64,000 nt of DNA. It comes from Actinophytocola sp. Lineage in GTDB: Bacteria; Actinomycetota; Actinomycetes; Mycobacteriales; Pseudonocardiaceae. The position numbers and the translations under genes were made by a program. How positions within the stretch are numbered: the stretch's first letter is position 1; every line of letters starts with the position of its first letter. The notes under the pieces were generated by a model that worked only from the letters and a program-made list of their open reading frames with translations, did not search any database and had not been told where the DNA came from. The stretch covers positions 1 through 64,000 of the forward strand of contig NZ_WHTD01000020.1 of assembly GCF_009379765.1 (NCBI RefSeq). The letters are read 5' to 3'. This document shows, one piece after another, positions 29,882-41,595 of the stretch.

Positions 29882-31407
29882 CGCGCACCTGGCAGAACCC
29901 GCTGCGGGACGAGCGGGACAAGAGGCTGCCCGTCATCGCCGGGCCGTGCGGCCTGGTGATCTTCGGGGTCACCGGCGACCTGTCCCGCAAGAAGCTGATG
30001 CCGGCGATCTACGACCTGGCCAACCGCGGCCTGCTGCCGCCGGGCTTCTCGCTGGTCGGCTTCGCCCGGCGGGACTGGGCCGACGAGGACTTCGGCCAGG
30101 TCGTGCACGACGCGGTCAAGCAGCACGCAAGGACACCCTTCCGCCAGTCGGTCTGGGACCGGCTGGCCGAGGGGTGCCGGTTCGTGCAGGGCTCGTTCGA
30201 CGACGACGCCGCGTTCGACAGGCTCGTCACCACGGTCCTCGACCTCGACCGCGTCCGCGGCACGGCCGGCAACCACGCGTTCTACCTGTCGATCCCGCCG
30301 GCCGCGTTCCCGTTGGTGATCAAGCAGCTGGCCCGCACGGGCCTCGCCGCGCCCGCGCCGGACCAGTGGCGCCGGGTGGTCATCGAGAAGCCTTTCGGCC
30401 ACGACCTGGCCAGCGCCAAGCAGCTCAACAAGGTGGTCAACGAGATCTTCCCCGAGGAGTCGGTGTTCCGCATCGACCACTACCTCGGCAAGGAGACCGT
30501 GCAGAACATCCTGGCGCTGCGGTTCTCGAACCAGCTGTTCGAGCCGATCTGGAACGGCAACTACGTCGACCACGTGCAGATCACGATGGCCGAGGACATC
30601 GGCCTCGGCGGTCGCGCCGGCTACTACGACGGCATCGGCGCCGCCCGGGACGTCATCCAGAACCACCTGCTGCAGCTGCTCGCGCTCACCGCGATGGAGG
30701 AGCCGATCTCCTTCAACCCCAAGGCGGTGCGCGCGGAGAAGGCGAAGATCCTCGCCGCCACCAAGACGGTCGGCCCGTTCTCCGACACCACCGCGCGCGG
30801 CCAGTACACCGGCGGCTGGCAGGGTGGGCAGAAGGTGCCCGGCCTGCTGGAGGAGGACGGCTTCGCGAAGGACTCGACCACCGAGACCTTCGCGGCCATC
30901 GAGCTCGCGGTGGACACCCGCCGCTGGGCCGGGGTGCCGTTCTACCTGCGCACGGGCAAGCGGCTGGGCCGGCGGGTCACCGAGATCGCCGTGGTGTTCA
31001 AGCGCGCCCCGCACCTGCCGTTCGACGACACGTCCACCGAGGAGCTCGGCCAGAACGCCCTGGTGTTCCGGGTCCAGCCGGACGAGGGTGTGACCATGCG
31101 GTTCGGCTCGAAGGTCCCGGGCAGCACCATGGAGGTCCGGGACGTCAACATGGACTTCAGCTACGGCCACTCGTTCACCGAGTCCTCGCCGGAGGCCTAC
31201 GAGCGGCTGATCCTGGACATGCTGCTCGGCGAGCCGTCGCTGTTCCCGATGAACGACGAGGTCGAGCGGTCCTGGGAGATCCTCGACCCGGTGATCAGGT
31301 CGTGGCACGCCAACGGCAAGCCCGAGTCCTACCGGGCCGGCACGTGGGGTCCCGACTCGGCCACGAAGATGCTCGCCCGTAGCGGCCGACACTGGAGGCG
31401 CCCGTGA
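29878..31407 (+). CDS. zwf: Glucose-6-phosphate dehydrogenase
   Basis: Oxidises glucose 6-phosphate to 6-phosphogluconolactone with NADP (509 residues). The coenzyme-binding motif is FGVTGDLSRKKLMPAIYDLA and the substrate/catalytic motif is RIDHYLGKETVQN. TTG at 29878 is the start because GGAGG lies at proper spacing and it overlaps the pgi stop (TTGA). It is followed by opcA, its assembly partner, with a GTGA overlap. Confidence 0.97.
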   Translation: MTRTWQNPLRDERDKRLPVIAGPCGLVIFGVTGDLSRKKLMPAIYDLANRGLLPPGFSLVGFARRDWADEDFGQVVHDAVKQHARTPFRQSVWDRLAEGCRFVQGSFDDDAAFDRLVTTVLDLDRVRGTAGNHAFYLSIPPAAFPLVIKQLARTGLAAPAPDQWRRVVIEKPFGHDLASAKQLNKVVNEIFPEESVFRIDHYLGKETVQNILALRFSNQLFEPIWNGNYVDHVQITMAEDIGLGGRAGYYDGIGAARDVIQNHLLQLLALTAMEEPISFNPKAVRAEKAKILAATKTVGPFSDTTARGQYTGGWQGGQKVPGLLEEDGFAKDSTTETFAAIELAVDTRRWAGVPFYLRTGKRLGRRVTEIAVVFKRAPHLPFDDTSTEELGQNALVFRVQPDEGVTMRFGSKVPGSTMEVRDVNMDFSYGHSFTESSPEAYERLILDMLLGEPSLFPMNDEVERSWEILDPVIRSWHANGKPESYRAGTWGPDSATKMLARSGRHWRRP

Positions 31408-32471
31408 TCATCGACCTGCCCGCCACCACGACGTCGCAGGTGAACAGCAAGCTCGTGCACCTGCGGGAGCAAGGTGGGGTGAACACCATCGGCCGCGTGC
31501 TCACGCTGGTGATCGTCACCGACGACGGCGAGCGCACCGAGGAGGTCATCGACGCGGCCAACCACGCGAGCCGCGAGCACCCGTGCCGGGAGATCGTGGT
31601 CGCCCTGGGCGCGAAGAAGGCCGCGCCCCGGCTGGATGCGCAGATCCGGGTCGGCGGCGACGCCGGCGCGAGCGAGGTCGTGGTGCTGCGGCTCTACGGC
31701 GCGCTCGCCAACGAGGGCGCCTCGTGTGTGGTGCCGCTGCTGCTGCCGGACGCGCCGGTCGTGGCGTGGTGGCCGTTCGAGGCACCGGCCGTGCCGGCGA
31801 AGGACCCGATCGGCATGCTCGCGACGCGGCGGATCACCGACGCCGCGGCCTCGCGCAACCCGACCAAGGCACTCGAGGCCCGCGCAAAGTCCTATGTGGA
31901 CGGCGACACGGACCTGGCGTGGACCCGGCTCACGCTCTGGCGGGCCGTGCTCGCCTCGGCGCTGGACCTGCCGCCGTACGAGCGGGTCACCGCGGCCACG
32001 GTCAGCGGCGAGGGCGACTCGCCGTCGGCGGACCTGCTCGCGGCGTGGCTCGCGGCCCGGCTGCGGCTACCGGTCCGGCGACTCAAGGCCCCGTCCGGCG
32101 AGGGCATCGTGACGGTGGAGCTGGAGCGCCGGTCCGGGACGGTGGAGCTGCACCGGCCGGACGGCACGGTCGGCGAGCTGACCCAGCCGGGCCAGCCGAC
32201 CCGGCGGGTGGCGCTGCAGCGGCGGCCGGTGCGCGACTGCATCGCGGAGGAGCTGCGCCGGCTGGACGCGGACGAGATCTACGAGGCCGCGCTGAAGGCG
32301 CTCGGCAAGGTGGACCGGCGGGCCCGCTCGGCTGGCGCGCCCAAGGCGGCGGCTGCCAGTAAGACGCCGGCCGCGAAGTCCTCCGCCGCGAAGACTTCGA
32401 GCTCGAAGTCGCCGGCCAAGTCCTCGTCCGCGAAGGCTCCGGCGAAGGCAGCGGCGAAGGCGTCCTCGTGA
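31404..32471 (+). CDS. opcA: OpcA, glucose-6-phosphate dehydrogenase assembly protein
   Basis: A 355-residue protein needed for assembly or activity of glucose-6-phosphate dehydrogenase in actinobacteria and cyanobacteria. The conserved body includes GRVLTLVIVTDD, REHPCREIVVALG and VVAWWPFEAP. The last 45 or so residues form an unusual Ala/Lys/Ser-rich tail (for example KTPAAKSSAAKTSSSK), resembling the tails of histone-like proteins and most likely disordered. GTGA overlaps with both neighbours. Confidence 0.94.
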   Translation: MIIDLPATTTSQVNSKLVHLREQGGVNTIGRVLTLVIVTDDGERTEEVIDAANHASREHPCREIVVALGAKKAAPRLDAQIRVGGDAGASEVVVLRLYGALANEGASCVVPLLLPDAPVVAWWPFEAPAVPAKDPIGMLATRRITDAAASRNPTKALEARAKSYVDGDTDLAWTRLTLWRAVLASALDLPPYERVTAATVSGEGDSPSADLLAAWLAARLRLPVRRLKAPSGEGIVTVELERRSGTVELHRPDGTVGELTQPGQPTRRVALQRRPVRDCIAEELRRLDADEIYEAALKALGKVDRRARSAGAPKAAAASKTPAAKSSAAKTSSSKSPAKSSSAKAPAKAAAKASS

Positions 32472-33247
32472 CCGCACCGCGGATCGTCGCGTACAGCAGC
32501 CCCGAGCTGCTGGCCGCGGCGACCGCGGCGCGGTTGGTCACCCGGCTGGTCGACGCGCAGGCCGCCCGGGGCACCGCCGCGGTGGTGCTCACCGGCGGCC
32601 GCACGGGCGTCGCGGTGCTGGAGCAGCTGCGCGCGGCGCCGGCCAGGGACGCCGTCGACTGGTCCCGGGTGGACGTCTACTGGGGCGACGAGCGGTTCCT
32701 GCCCGCCGGCGACCCCGACCGCAACGAGACCCAGGCCCGCGCGGCACTGCTGGACCACGTGCCGGTCGTGCCGGCCCGGGTGTTCGCGATGGCCCCGTTC
32801 GACGGCGTGTACGGCGACGACCCGGAGGCGGCGGCCGAGGCCTACGCCGCCCTGCTGTCGGCCGCGGCGCGCCCGGAGGACCACTACCCGGTGCCGGCCT
32901 TCGACGTCTGTCTGCTGGGCGTCGGCGAGGAGGGCCACACCGCGTCGATCTTCCCGGACTCCCCGGCCGTGTACGAGACGGAACGCTCGGTCGTGGCGGT
33001 GCGCGACTGCCCGAAAGCCCCGCCCGTCCGGATCTCGCTGACCCTGCCGGCCATCCGCCGCTCGGCCGAGGTCTGGCTGATGACGACCGGCGAGTGCAAA
33101 GCCGCCGCGGTGGCGATGGCCCTGGGCGGCGCCGGCGAGATCGCGCTGCCGGCCGCGGGCGCCCGCGGGCAGCGCCGGACCCTGTGGCTGCTGGACAAGG
33201 CCGCGGCGGCGAAGGCCTCCGCCATGCCCTCTCCCCCGCAGGCCTGA
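32468..33247 (+). CDS. pgl: 6-phosphogluconolactonase
   Basis: Hydrolyses 6-phosphogluconolactone (259 residues, DevB/NagB-like fold). It shows VVLTGGRTGVAVLEQL, VDVYWGDERFLPAGDPDRNE and LLGVGEEGHTASIFPDSPA. The GTG start overlaps the opcA stop. It is the last gene of the operon; a 31-base hairpin lies about 50 bp downstream. Confidence 0.96.
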   Translation: MTAPRIVAYSSPELLAAATAARLVTRLVDAQAARGTAAVVLTGGRTGVAVLEQLRAAPARDAVDWSRVDVYWGDERFLPAGDPDRNETQARAALLDHVPVVPARVFAMAPFDGVYGDDPEAAAEAYAALLSAAARPEDHYPVPAFDVCLLGVGEEGHTASIFPDSPAVYETERSVVAVRDCPKAPPVRISLTLPAIRRSAEVWLMTTGECKAAAVAMALGGAGEIALPAAGARGQRRTLWLLDKAAAAKASAMPSPPQA

Positions 33248-33299
33248 CTCCCGCCCGGCATCCGCGCCCCGATGCCCTGAACGCGTCGCCCGCGACGTC

Positions 33300-33330
33300 G
33301 AATGCCCTGAACGACGCGTTCAGGGCATTC
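33300..33330. terminator. Perfect hairpin after the pentose-phosphate operon
   Basis: The arms gaatgccctgaacg and cgttcagggcattc are exact 14-bp reverse complements around a 3-base loop. No T-tract follows. A second, partial copy of the word (gatgccctgaacgcg) begins at 33271. It may serve as a terminator of the operon or may be a copy of an intergenic repeat family. Confidence 0.55.
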
Positions 33331-33521
33331 GGCGACCCGGATCGGGCGCTGAGCTGACCGGCCTATCAAGGCTCGCCGGTTCGGCGGACCGTCGCGTCCG
33401 AATGACGCAAACCGGCAACTGGTGATTTGCTCCAGCACAGTTATCTGTAATGAAACGTCCTGATCGGACGATATCTCTGTCTTCATTGGTGCGGAGCAAA
33501 ACTCCGGAGGGAGGCCGAAAC

Positions 33522-34877
33522 ATGTCGCCACGGCAACAGCATCAGCCTGCCAGAGCGCGCCACAGCGCGCTCGCCGGGCCGGTGCTGCCGCGACAACGCG
33601 CTGGTACCCGCGAGCCGCCCATGCGATCCGCACCGGCGGAGGACACCGCAACAGAGACAGGAGGTAGCGCCCTGGTCGCCTCGACGCTCATTCCCATTGC
33701 CGACGAGTTCCGGCTCATTCCCCGGCCGCGATTGACCAGTCGCGCCTTACCGCGCTGGGTCACCGCGTTCCGGGCGAGCCGGCGGGCCAAGGGCATCGCC
33801 TCGGACGTGTTCGCGGTGGTGCTCGCCGTGTTGGACGTCTGGCTGGTGATCCCGGAGGACGCACCGGGCTACTCGCTGTGGCTCTCCGGGGCCGCGGTCG
33901 CCGCCATGGTGATGCGCCGCCACGTCCCGTTCCTGGCGGTGCTCGTCACCGTGCCGGGGTTCCTCACCGGCTGGTCGCAGCTCGCCGCGATGGTGGCGCT
34001 CGGCACGCTCGCCAAACGCCGCGGCTGGAGCTGGCAGCTCGTCGTCAGCTCGATCCTGGTGTTCTCCTGCTACTTCATCATCTGGCCGCTGTCCGAGTTC
34101 GTCGCGATGACCTGGCGCGAGCACGCGCTGGACGTCATCTGGGGCGTCATCGTGGCCGGTATGCCGATCGCCATCGGCATGCTCTTCACCGCCCGGCAGG
34201 AGCTCTCCGCCCGCATCACCGAGCTGGCCAACAGCCGGGAGCGGGAGAAGGCGCTCTACACCGAGACGGTGCGGGCGGCCGAGCGGACCAAGCTCGCGCG
34301 CGAGATGCACGACGTGGTGTCCCATCAGGTCACGCTCATCGCCATGCAGGCGGGTGCGCTGCAGGTGGCGACCAAGGACGACGCCGCGAAGGGCACCGCG
34401 ATGACGATCCGCGAGCTGTCCACCCGCACCCTCGATGAGCTGCGCAACCTGGTCGGCGTGCTGCGTTCGGGCGACGAGGCCGACGGTGCCCAGCCGGGGC
34501 TGGACGAGCTGGGTGAGCTGGTGCGCAACTTCCGCAGCGACGCGGTGCCGGTGGCGCTGGACGTGAACGCCGAGCCGTCGCGGTTGCCCAGGTCGGTGTC
34601 GCACGCGGTGTACCGCACCGTGCAGGAGGCGCTGACCAACGTCCGCAAGCACGCGTCCGGGGCGCGCGCGTCGGTGAAGGTGGTGGCGCAGCAGGACACG
34701 CTGCTGGTCGAGGTGCGCAACGGCAGGGCGGGCCCGCCACAACCGGCGCTGCCCTCGGGTGGGCACGGGCTGATCGGTCTCCGGGAGCGAGCTGGGCTCC
34801 TCGGCGGCACGTTCCAGGCCGGCCCGACGTCCGAGGGCGGTTTCCGGGTGGCGGCCACGTACCCGCTGGCCGGGTGA
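33522..34877 (+). CDS. Orphan membrane sensor histidine kinase
   Basis: A 451-residue NarL-type kinase. A long, basic, probably disordered N-terminus (1-90) precedes about five membrane segments (95-220), a coiled segment, the phosphoacceptor motif AREMHDVVSHQVTL (His263) and a HATPase with VYRTVQEALTNVRKHA and GGHGLIGLRERAG. ATG at 33522 is preferred because GGAGG is suitably placed. A TTA codon occurs at 33747-33749. No response regulator gene is adjacent. Confidence 0.92.
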   Translation: MSPRQQHQPARARHSALAGPVLPRQRAGTREPPMRSAPAEDTATETGGSALVASTLIPIADEFRLIPRPRLTSRALPRWVTAFRASRRAKGIASDVFAVVLAVLDVWLVIPEDAPGYSLWLSGAAVAAMVMRRHVPFLAVLVTVPGFLTGWSQLAAMVALGTLAKRRGWSWQLVVSSILVFSCYFIIWPLSEFVAMTWREHALDVIWGVIVAGMPIAIGMLFTARQELSARITELANSREREKALYTETVRAAERTKLAREMHDVVSHQVTLIAMQAGALQVATKDDAAKGTAMTIRELSTRTLDELRNLVGVLRSGDEADGAQPGLDELGELVRNFRSDAVPVALDVNAEPSRLPRSVSHAVYRTVQEALTNVRKHASGARASVKVVAQQDTLLVEVRNGRAGPPQPALPSGGHGLIGLRERAGLLGGTFQAGPTSEGGFRVAATYPLAG

Positions 34878-35003
34878 GGCGAGAGCGACGGCGGTGACCC
34901 GACGGCGCTGGCAGGCCGGTCCTCCCCCTCTCCGGCCTGCCGGCACCCAAGGGGCACAGTGCCGGTGGGACCACCAGGGCTCACCGGCGGTGCCCCGGAT
35001 GCC

Positions 35004-35040
35004 AAAGGCCGCCCGCGCGGACATCCCGCGGGCGGCCTTT
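35004..35040. terminator. Bidirectional terminator between the kinase gene and rbpA
   Basis: The arms aaaggccgcccgcg and cgcgggcggccttt are perfectly complementary over 14 bp, with a 9-base loop. AAA and TTT flank the stem on either side. The position between the converging ends of two genes fits a shared terminator. Confidence 0.9.
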
Positions 35041-35057
35041 GTGCGTGCGTTGCCGGT

Positions 35058-35399
35058 TCAGCCTTCGCGCTGCTTGCGCAGCTTGGCGAGCGCTTCGGCG
35101 AGGATGGCCTCGCCGTCGGCGTCCGAGCGACGCTCCTTCACGTACGCGAGGTGCGTCTTGTAGGGCTCGTTGCGCGGGGCCTTCGGCGGCTCCTGCTCGT
35201 CTCGGCCGCCGGGCAGCCCGCACCGTGGGCAGTCCCACGACTCCGGCTCCGCGGCGTCGAGCGCGAACGACGGGCGCGACTCATGCCCGTTGGCGCACCA
35301 GTAGGAAACCCTGCGGCGCGGGGCCGACTCCCCCCGCTCCGACTCACCCATGGGACCAGCGCCGACTCGAGTACCTCGAATCGCACTACCACCAGCCAT
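35058..35399 (-). CDS. rbpA: RNA polymerase-binding protein RbpA
   Basis: A 113-residue actinobacterial transcription factor that binds RNA polymerase and group-1/2 sigma factors and stabilises open complexes. The zinc-ribbon cysteines are in YWCANGH and WDCPRCG; the C-terminal sigma-interacting helix is YVKERRSDADGEAILAEAL. The sequence is of the Streptomyces type. The ATG start is at 35399. Confidence 0.95.
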   Translation of the reverse strand: MAGGSAIRGTRVGAGPMGESERGESAPRRRVSYWCANGHESRPSFALDAAEPESWDCPRCGLPGGRDEQEPPKAPRNEPYKTHLAYVKERRSDADGEAILAEALAKLRKQREG

Positions 35400-35475
35400 C
35401 GACTTTCACACCCCCACAAGGTGTTGAAAAGCGGGAAAATGCCAGGTCAAGTAACGTGCGAAAGCACGAAAGAGG

Positions 35476-35709
35476 TCAGGCGACCTTGATGAGCAAGCCG
35501 AGCCCGATGACGCAGATGAGCCAGACGGCGCCGATGAACAGCGTCGCCCGGTCGAGGTTCTTCTCCGCGACGCTCGAACCGGCCAGGCTCGACTGCATAC
35601 CGCCGCCGAACAGTGACGACAGGCCGCCGCCACGGCCACGGTGCAGCAGCACCAGCAGGATCAGCAGCAGGCTGGTGGCGATCAGACCAATCTGCAGGGC
35701 TAGAACCAT
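35476..35709 (-). CDS. secG: SecG preprotein translocase subunit
   Basis: A 77-residue two-helix membrane protein of the SecYEG channel. The first helix is ALQIGLIATSLLLILLVLLH, followed by the loop GRGGGLSSLFGGGMQSSLAGSS and a second helix near the C-terminus. The ATG at 35709 gives the usual length; GAGG lies just upstream. It is often next to tpiA; here rbpA and a GH64 gene are nearby. Confidence 0.95.
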   Translation of the reverse strand: MVLALQIGLIATSLLLILLVLLHRGRGGGLSSLFGGGMQSSLAGSSVAEKNLDRATLFIGAVWLICVIGLGLLIKVA

Positions 35710-35956
35710 GTCATCCTCGCTGTCGAGCCAGTGTCCGCGCGCCAGTCCGCTCAGCACGCGGTGAAGCCACAGGTTACCTGGTGGTCGGAGATCGTTACAC
35801 GCTGCCCCCGAACATCAGAGGCAGATTGTTGCGCACGGGAACAAACTGGTCAATACTCAACGGCTAGCTGGTCGACCCTTCGGGACAAAGGGACTGCGTG
35901 GCCTCCACTGTCCATTGCGGACAGCCGGCACCGTTGTCGGAAGGGAGAACAGTTCT

Positions 35957-37105
35957 ATGATCACGCGACGAACGTTTCTCGGGGGGCTGGCGGTCGCGAC
36001 CGCCGGCGTTCCGCTCGCCGTGAACACCGTCCTCGCCGCGGACCGCGCGGGACGCGCCAGCATGTCCCTCACCCTGGTCAACGAGTCCGGCTCGCATGCC
36101 GGCGACCCGGTCTGGGCGTATGTCGTCGGCACGGACCTGGCCACCGGCCAGCAGTGCCACCTGTCGGCCGATGGCCGGCTCGTTGCGGTGTCGGAGGCCG
36201 ACAACGGTCCGGACGGCTACACCGACTACGCGCTCCCGGTGGAGGGTGGCGGCACCACGCTGTCGCTGCCGCAGGGCATGTCGGGTCGGATCTATCTGGC
36301 GATTAGCGACAAACTGAAGTTCCGGGTCAATCCGGGCAACGCGCTCGCCTACCCCGCGGGCTGGGTGAGCGCCGACCCGAACTACCCGATCCTGCACGAC
36401 TGCGCGGAGTTCACCTACGACGCGGCCGGCATGCACTGCGACACCACGATGGTCGACATGCTGTCGGTGCCGCTCGCGATCTCGCTGTCCGGCACGCAGC
36501 AGCAGACCACCGGGCGGCTGCGGGACGGCGGCCGGGCCGCGGTGTTCGCCGCGCTCGCCGCCCAGCAGGGCTTCGGCGGTCTGGTGCTGGCGGGCGGCCT
36601 GCGGGTGATCGCGCCGGGTCACGGGCTCGACGCGGGGCTGTTCGCGGCGGACTACTTCGCCGGGTACGTCGACGAGGTCTGGTCGCACTACCAGTCGAGC
36701 ACGATGACCGTGACGGCCGGCGCGACCACGTTCACCGGGCAGGTCACCGGCTCGCAGTTCGTGTTCTCCGGCGGGGTGAAGCCGTTCGACAAGCCGTCGA
36801 CCCGGGACGTGCTGTTCTGCGACGGCGCGCTCGCCGCACCCAACGACGGCGTCACCGGACCGGTGGCGGCGGCGCTGGGCGCGGGGTTCAACCGGAGCGT
36901 GCTGACCGACACCGGCGCGCAGCCGCTCGCCGACGCCGGCCAGTACTACCGGGACGGCGTCACCAACCACTACGCGCGGGTCATGCACGAGAACACCGTG
37001 GACGGTCAGGCGTACGGCTTCGCCTTCGACGACGTGTGCGAGCACGCCTCTTACATCGAGGACGGGGCCCCCACCTCGATGGCCGTCACCATCACCCCCT
37101 TCTAG
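35957..37105 (+). CDS. Secreted glycoside hydrolase family 64 (beta-1,3-glucanase-like)
   Basis: A 382-residue exported protein. It begins with a Tat signal peptide (RRTFLGGLAVATAGVPLAV). The body has a thaumatin-like/GH64 pattern: an EFTYD region with a following VDMLSVPLAISLSG and the internal DPNYPILHDCAEF. The likely acidic catalytic pair can be assigned only tentatively. It would cleave beta-1,3-glucans outside the cell, such as fungal wall glucan. ATG at 35957 follows GGGAGA. Convergent with tpiA. Confidence 0.85.
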   Translation: MITRRTFLGGLAVATAGVPLAVNTVLAADRAGRASMSLTLVNESGSHAGDPVWAYVVGTDLATGQQCHLSADGRLVAVSEADNGPDGYTDYALPVEGGGTTLSLPQGMSGRIYLAISDKLKFRVNPGNALAYPAGWVSADPNYPILHDCAEFTYDAAGMHCDTTMVDMLSVPLAISLSGTQQQTTGRLRDGGRAAVFAALAAQQGFGGLVLAGGLRVIAPGHGLDAGLFAADYFAGYVDEVWSHYQSSTMTVTAGATTFTGQVTGSQFVFSGGVKPFDKPSTRDVLFCDGALAAPNDGVTGPVAAALGAGFNRSVLTDTGAQPLADAGQYYRDGVTNHYARVMHENTVDGQAYGFAFDDVCEHASYIEDGAPTSMAVTITPF

Positions 37106-37123
37106 CCCCGCGAGGGCTGGGGG

Positions 37124-37905
<782 letters not shown>

Positions 37906-37909
<4 letters not shown>

Positions 37910-39117
37910 GATCCCTCCAGGACCGCGATACCCGGAAGTTCCTTGCCCTCCAGGAACTCCAGCGACGCGCCGCCGCCGGTCGAGATGTGCGAGAAGCCGT
38001 CCTCGGGCAGGCCCAACGCGCGCACCGCGGCCGCCGAGTCGCCGCCGCCGACCACACTGTACGCGTCCGAGTCCACAATGGACCGCGCCACCGCCCGGGT
38101 GCCCTCGGCGAACGGCGCCAGCTCGAACACGCCCATCGGCCCGTTCCAGAACACCGTGCCCGCCCCGGCCAGCACCTCGCCGTACCGCTCGGCCGTGGTC
38201 GACCCGATGTCCAGGCCCATCCAACCCTCGCGCAGCCGCTCGGCGGGCACCGACTCGGTACTCGCGTCCGCGGCGAACTTGTCGGCGATCACGACGTCGG
38301 CCGGCAGCACGATCTTGTCGCCGGACTCCGCCAGCAGCCGCTTGCAGGTGTCGATCATGTCGGCCTCGAGCAGCGAGTCACCGACCCCGAGGCCCTCGGC
38401 GGCCATGAACGTGAAGCACATGCCGCCGCCGACGAGCAGCCGGTCGACCTTGGGCAGCAGCGACTCGATGACCGCGAGCTTGTCGGAGACCTTCGAACCA
38501 CCGAGCACCACCACGTACGGCCGGTCCGGCGTGCCGGTCAGCCGCCGCAGCACCTCGAGCTCGGCCAGCACCAGGCCGCCCGCGTAGCCGGGCAGCGCCC
38601 GGGCCACGTCGAACACCGAGGCCTGCTTGCGGTGCACCACGCCGAACCCGTCGGACACGAACACCCCGGACTCGCCGACCAGTGCGGCAAGCTCGACGGC
38701 CAGCGCGGCCCGCTCGGCGTCGTCCTTGCTGGTCTCGCGCGCGTCGAACCGGACGTTCTCCAGCAGCGCCACACCACCGTCGGCCAGACCGTCCACAGTG
38801 GACCTGGCGGAGTCGCCGACGAGGTCGCCGGCGAGCGGCACGGCCGTGCCGAGCAGCTCACCGAGCCGCGCGGCGACCGGCTCGAGCGAGTACGTCGGGT
38901 CGGGTGCGCCCTTGGGCCGGCCCAGGTGCGCCGTGACCACCACGCGCGCGCCGGCCTCGGCCAGCCGCCGGATGGTGGGCAGCGACGCCCGGATCCGGCC
39001 GTCGTCGGTGATGCGGTCGACCCCGTCATCACTGCCGAGCGGGACGTTCAGGTCGGCGCGCACGAGCACCCGCCGACCCGAGACACCCTCGGCGAGCAGA
39101 TCGTCGAGAGTCCGCAC
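37906..39117 (-). CDS. pgk: Phosphoglycerate kinase
   Basis: A glycolytic two-domain kinase of 403 residues that makes ATP from 1,3-bisphosphoglycerate. It shows [24 protein letters not shown] and the C-terminal nucleotide-binding [15 protein letters not shown]. The GTG start lies three bases after the gap stop. Stop and tpiA start overlap. Confidence 0.98.
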
Positions 39118-39120
39118 AGC

Positions 39121-40426
<1,306 letters not shown>

Positions 40427-40465
40427 GGGTCCGCCTGACTGCGTGGGGGTCAGTCAGGCGGGCCC
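40427..40465 (-). terminator. Terminator downstream of whiA
   Basis: The arms gggtccgcctgactg and cagtcaggcgggccc pair over 15 bp with one wobble, around a 9-base loop. The hairpin lies 35 bp beyond the whiA stop and should end the uvrC-rapZ-yvcK-whiA transcript. A short TTTC tract is on the plus-strand side. Confidence 0.8.
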
Positions 40466-40499
40466 TTTCCTGTGGGTCCCTTCGGCTGCGCGTCGTTCC

Positions 40500-41480
40500 T
40501 CAGACCTCTGCTTCGAGCATCTCCGCGGTGACCGCCGACTCGGTGTCGGGCATGCCAAGCTCCTTCGCGCGTTTGTCGGCCATCGCGAGGAGGCGGCGGA
40601 TGCGGCCGGCGACCGCGTCCTTGGTCATCGGGGGGTCGGACAGCTGGCCCAGCTCCTCCAGCGACGCCTGGCGGTTGGACAGGCGAAGCTTTCCCGCAGC
40701 CGAAAGGTGGTCCGGCGCGGTGTCGCCCAGGATTTCCATCGCCCGCTGAACCCGAGCGGCGGCGGCCACCGCGGCTCGCGCGGAGCGGCGCAGGTTCGCG
40801 TCGTCGAAGTTGGCCAGGCGGTTGGCCGTCGCGCGCACCTCGCGACGCATCCGGCGCTCCTCCCACGCCAGCACGCTCGAGTGCGCGCCCAGCCGGGTGA
40901 GCATCGCGCCGATGGCGTCGCCGTCGCGGACCACGACGCGGTCCGCACCACGCACCTCGCGCGACTTGGCCTGGATGCCCATCCGCCGCGCGGCGCCCAC
41001 CAGCGCCAGCGCCGCCTCCGGGCCGGGACAGGTGATCTCCAGCGCGGACGAGCGGCCCGGCTCGGTGAGCGAGCCGTGCGCGAGGAACGCCCCGCGCCAC
41101 GCCGCCTCCGCGTCGCACACTCCCCCGGACACGACCGGCGCCGGCAGCCCGCGCACCGGCCGGCCGCGCTGGTCGAGCAGACCCGTCTGCCTGGCCAGCC
41201 CGTCGCCGTCCTTGACCACCCGCACCACGTACCGGGTGCCCTTGCGCAGCCCTCCCGACGCCAGCACGTGCACGTCGGCGTTGTGCCCGTACAGGTCGTG
41301 GATCTCCTTGCGCAGCCGCCGCGCGGCCGCACCGGTGTCGAGCTCCGCCTCCACCACGACCCGCCCGCCGACGATGTGCAGCCCGCCCGCGAAACGCAGC
41401 AGCGACGACACCTCCGCACGCCGGCAACAGGTCTTCGACACCGCAAGCCTGCTCAGCTCGTCCTTCACCGCAGCGGTCAT
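40500..41480 (-). CDS. whiA: WhiA sporulation/cell-division regulator
   Basis: A 326-residue DNA-binding protein of the WhiA family, which in sporulating actinomycetes activates division genes with WhiB. The N-terminal LAGLIDADG-like domain is seen around [20 protein letters not shown] and [17 protein letters not shown]. The C-terminal helix-turn-helix contains [24 protein letters not shown] at 41480 begins [12 protein letters not shown], as in homologues. It follows yvcK after 115 bp. Confidence 0.96.
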   Translation of the reverse strand: MTAAVKDELSRLAVSKTCCRRAEVSSLLRFAGGLHIVGGRVVVEAELDTGAAARRLRKEIHDLYGHNADVHVLASGGLRKGTRYVVRVVKDGDGLARQTGLLDQRGRPVRGLPAPVVSGGVCDAEAAWRGAFLAHGSLTEPGRSSALEITCPGPEAALALVGAARRMGIQAKSREVRGADRVVVRDGDAIGAMLTRLGAHSSVLAWEERRMRREVRATANRLANFDDANLRRSARAAVAAAARVQRAMEILGDTAPDHLSAAGKLRLSNRQASLEELGQLSDPPMTKDAVAGRIRRLLAMADKRAKELGMPDTESAVTAEMLEAEV

Positions 41481-41595
41481 CGCCACGACGCCCCTCCTCT
41501 CCCAGAACCACACGGCACCGCGGGTGAGCTCCCTCCCACAGGAGTCACCGCGCGTGCCGCGTACATCCCACCATCAACCCGGGTCGCGCGCCCTC

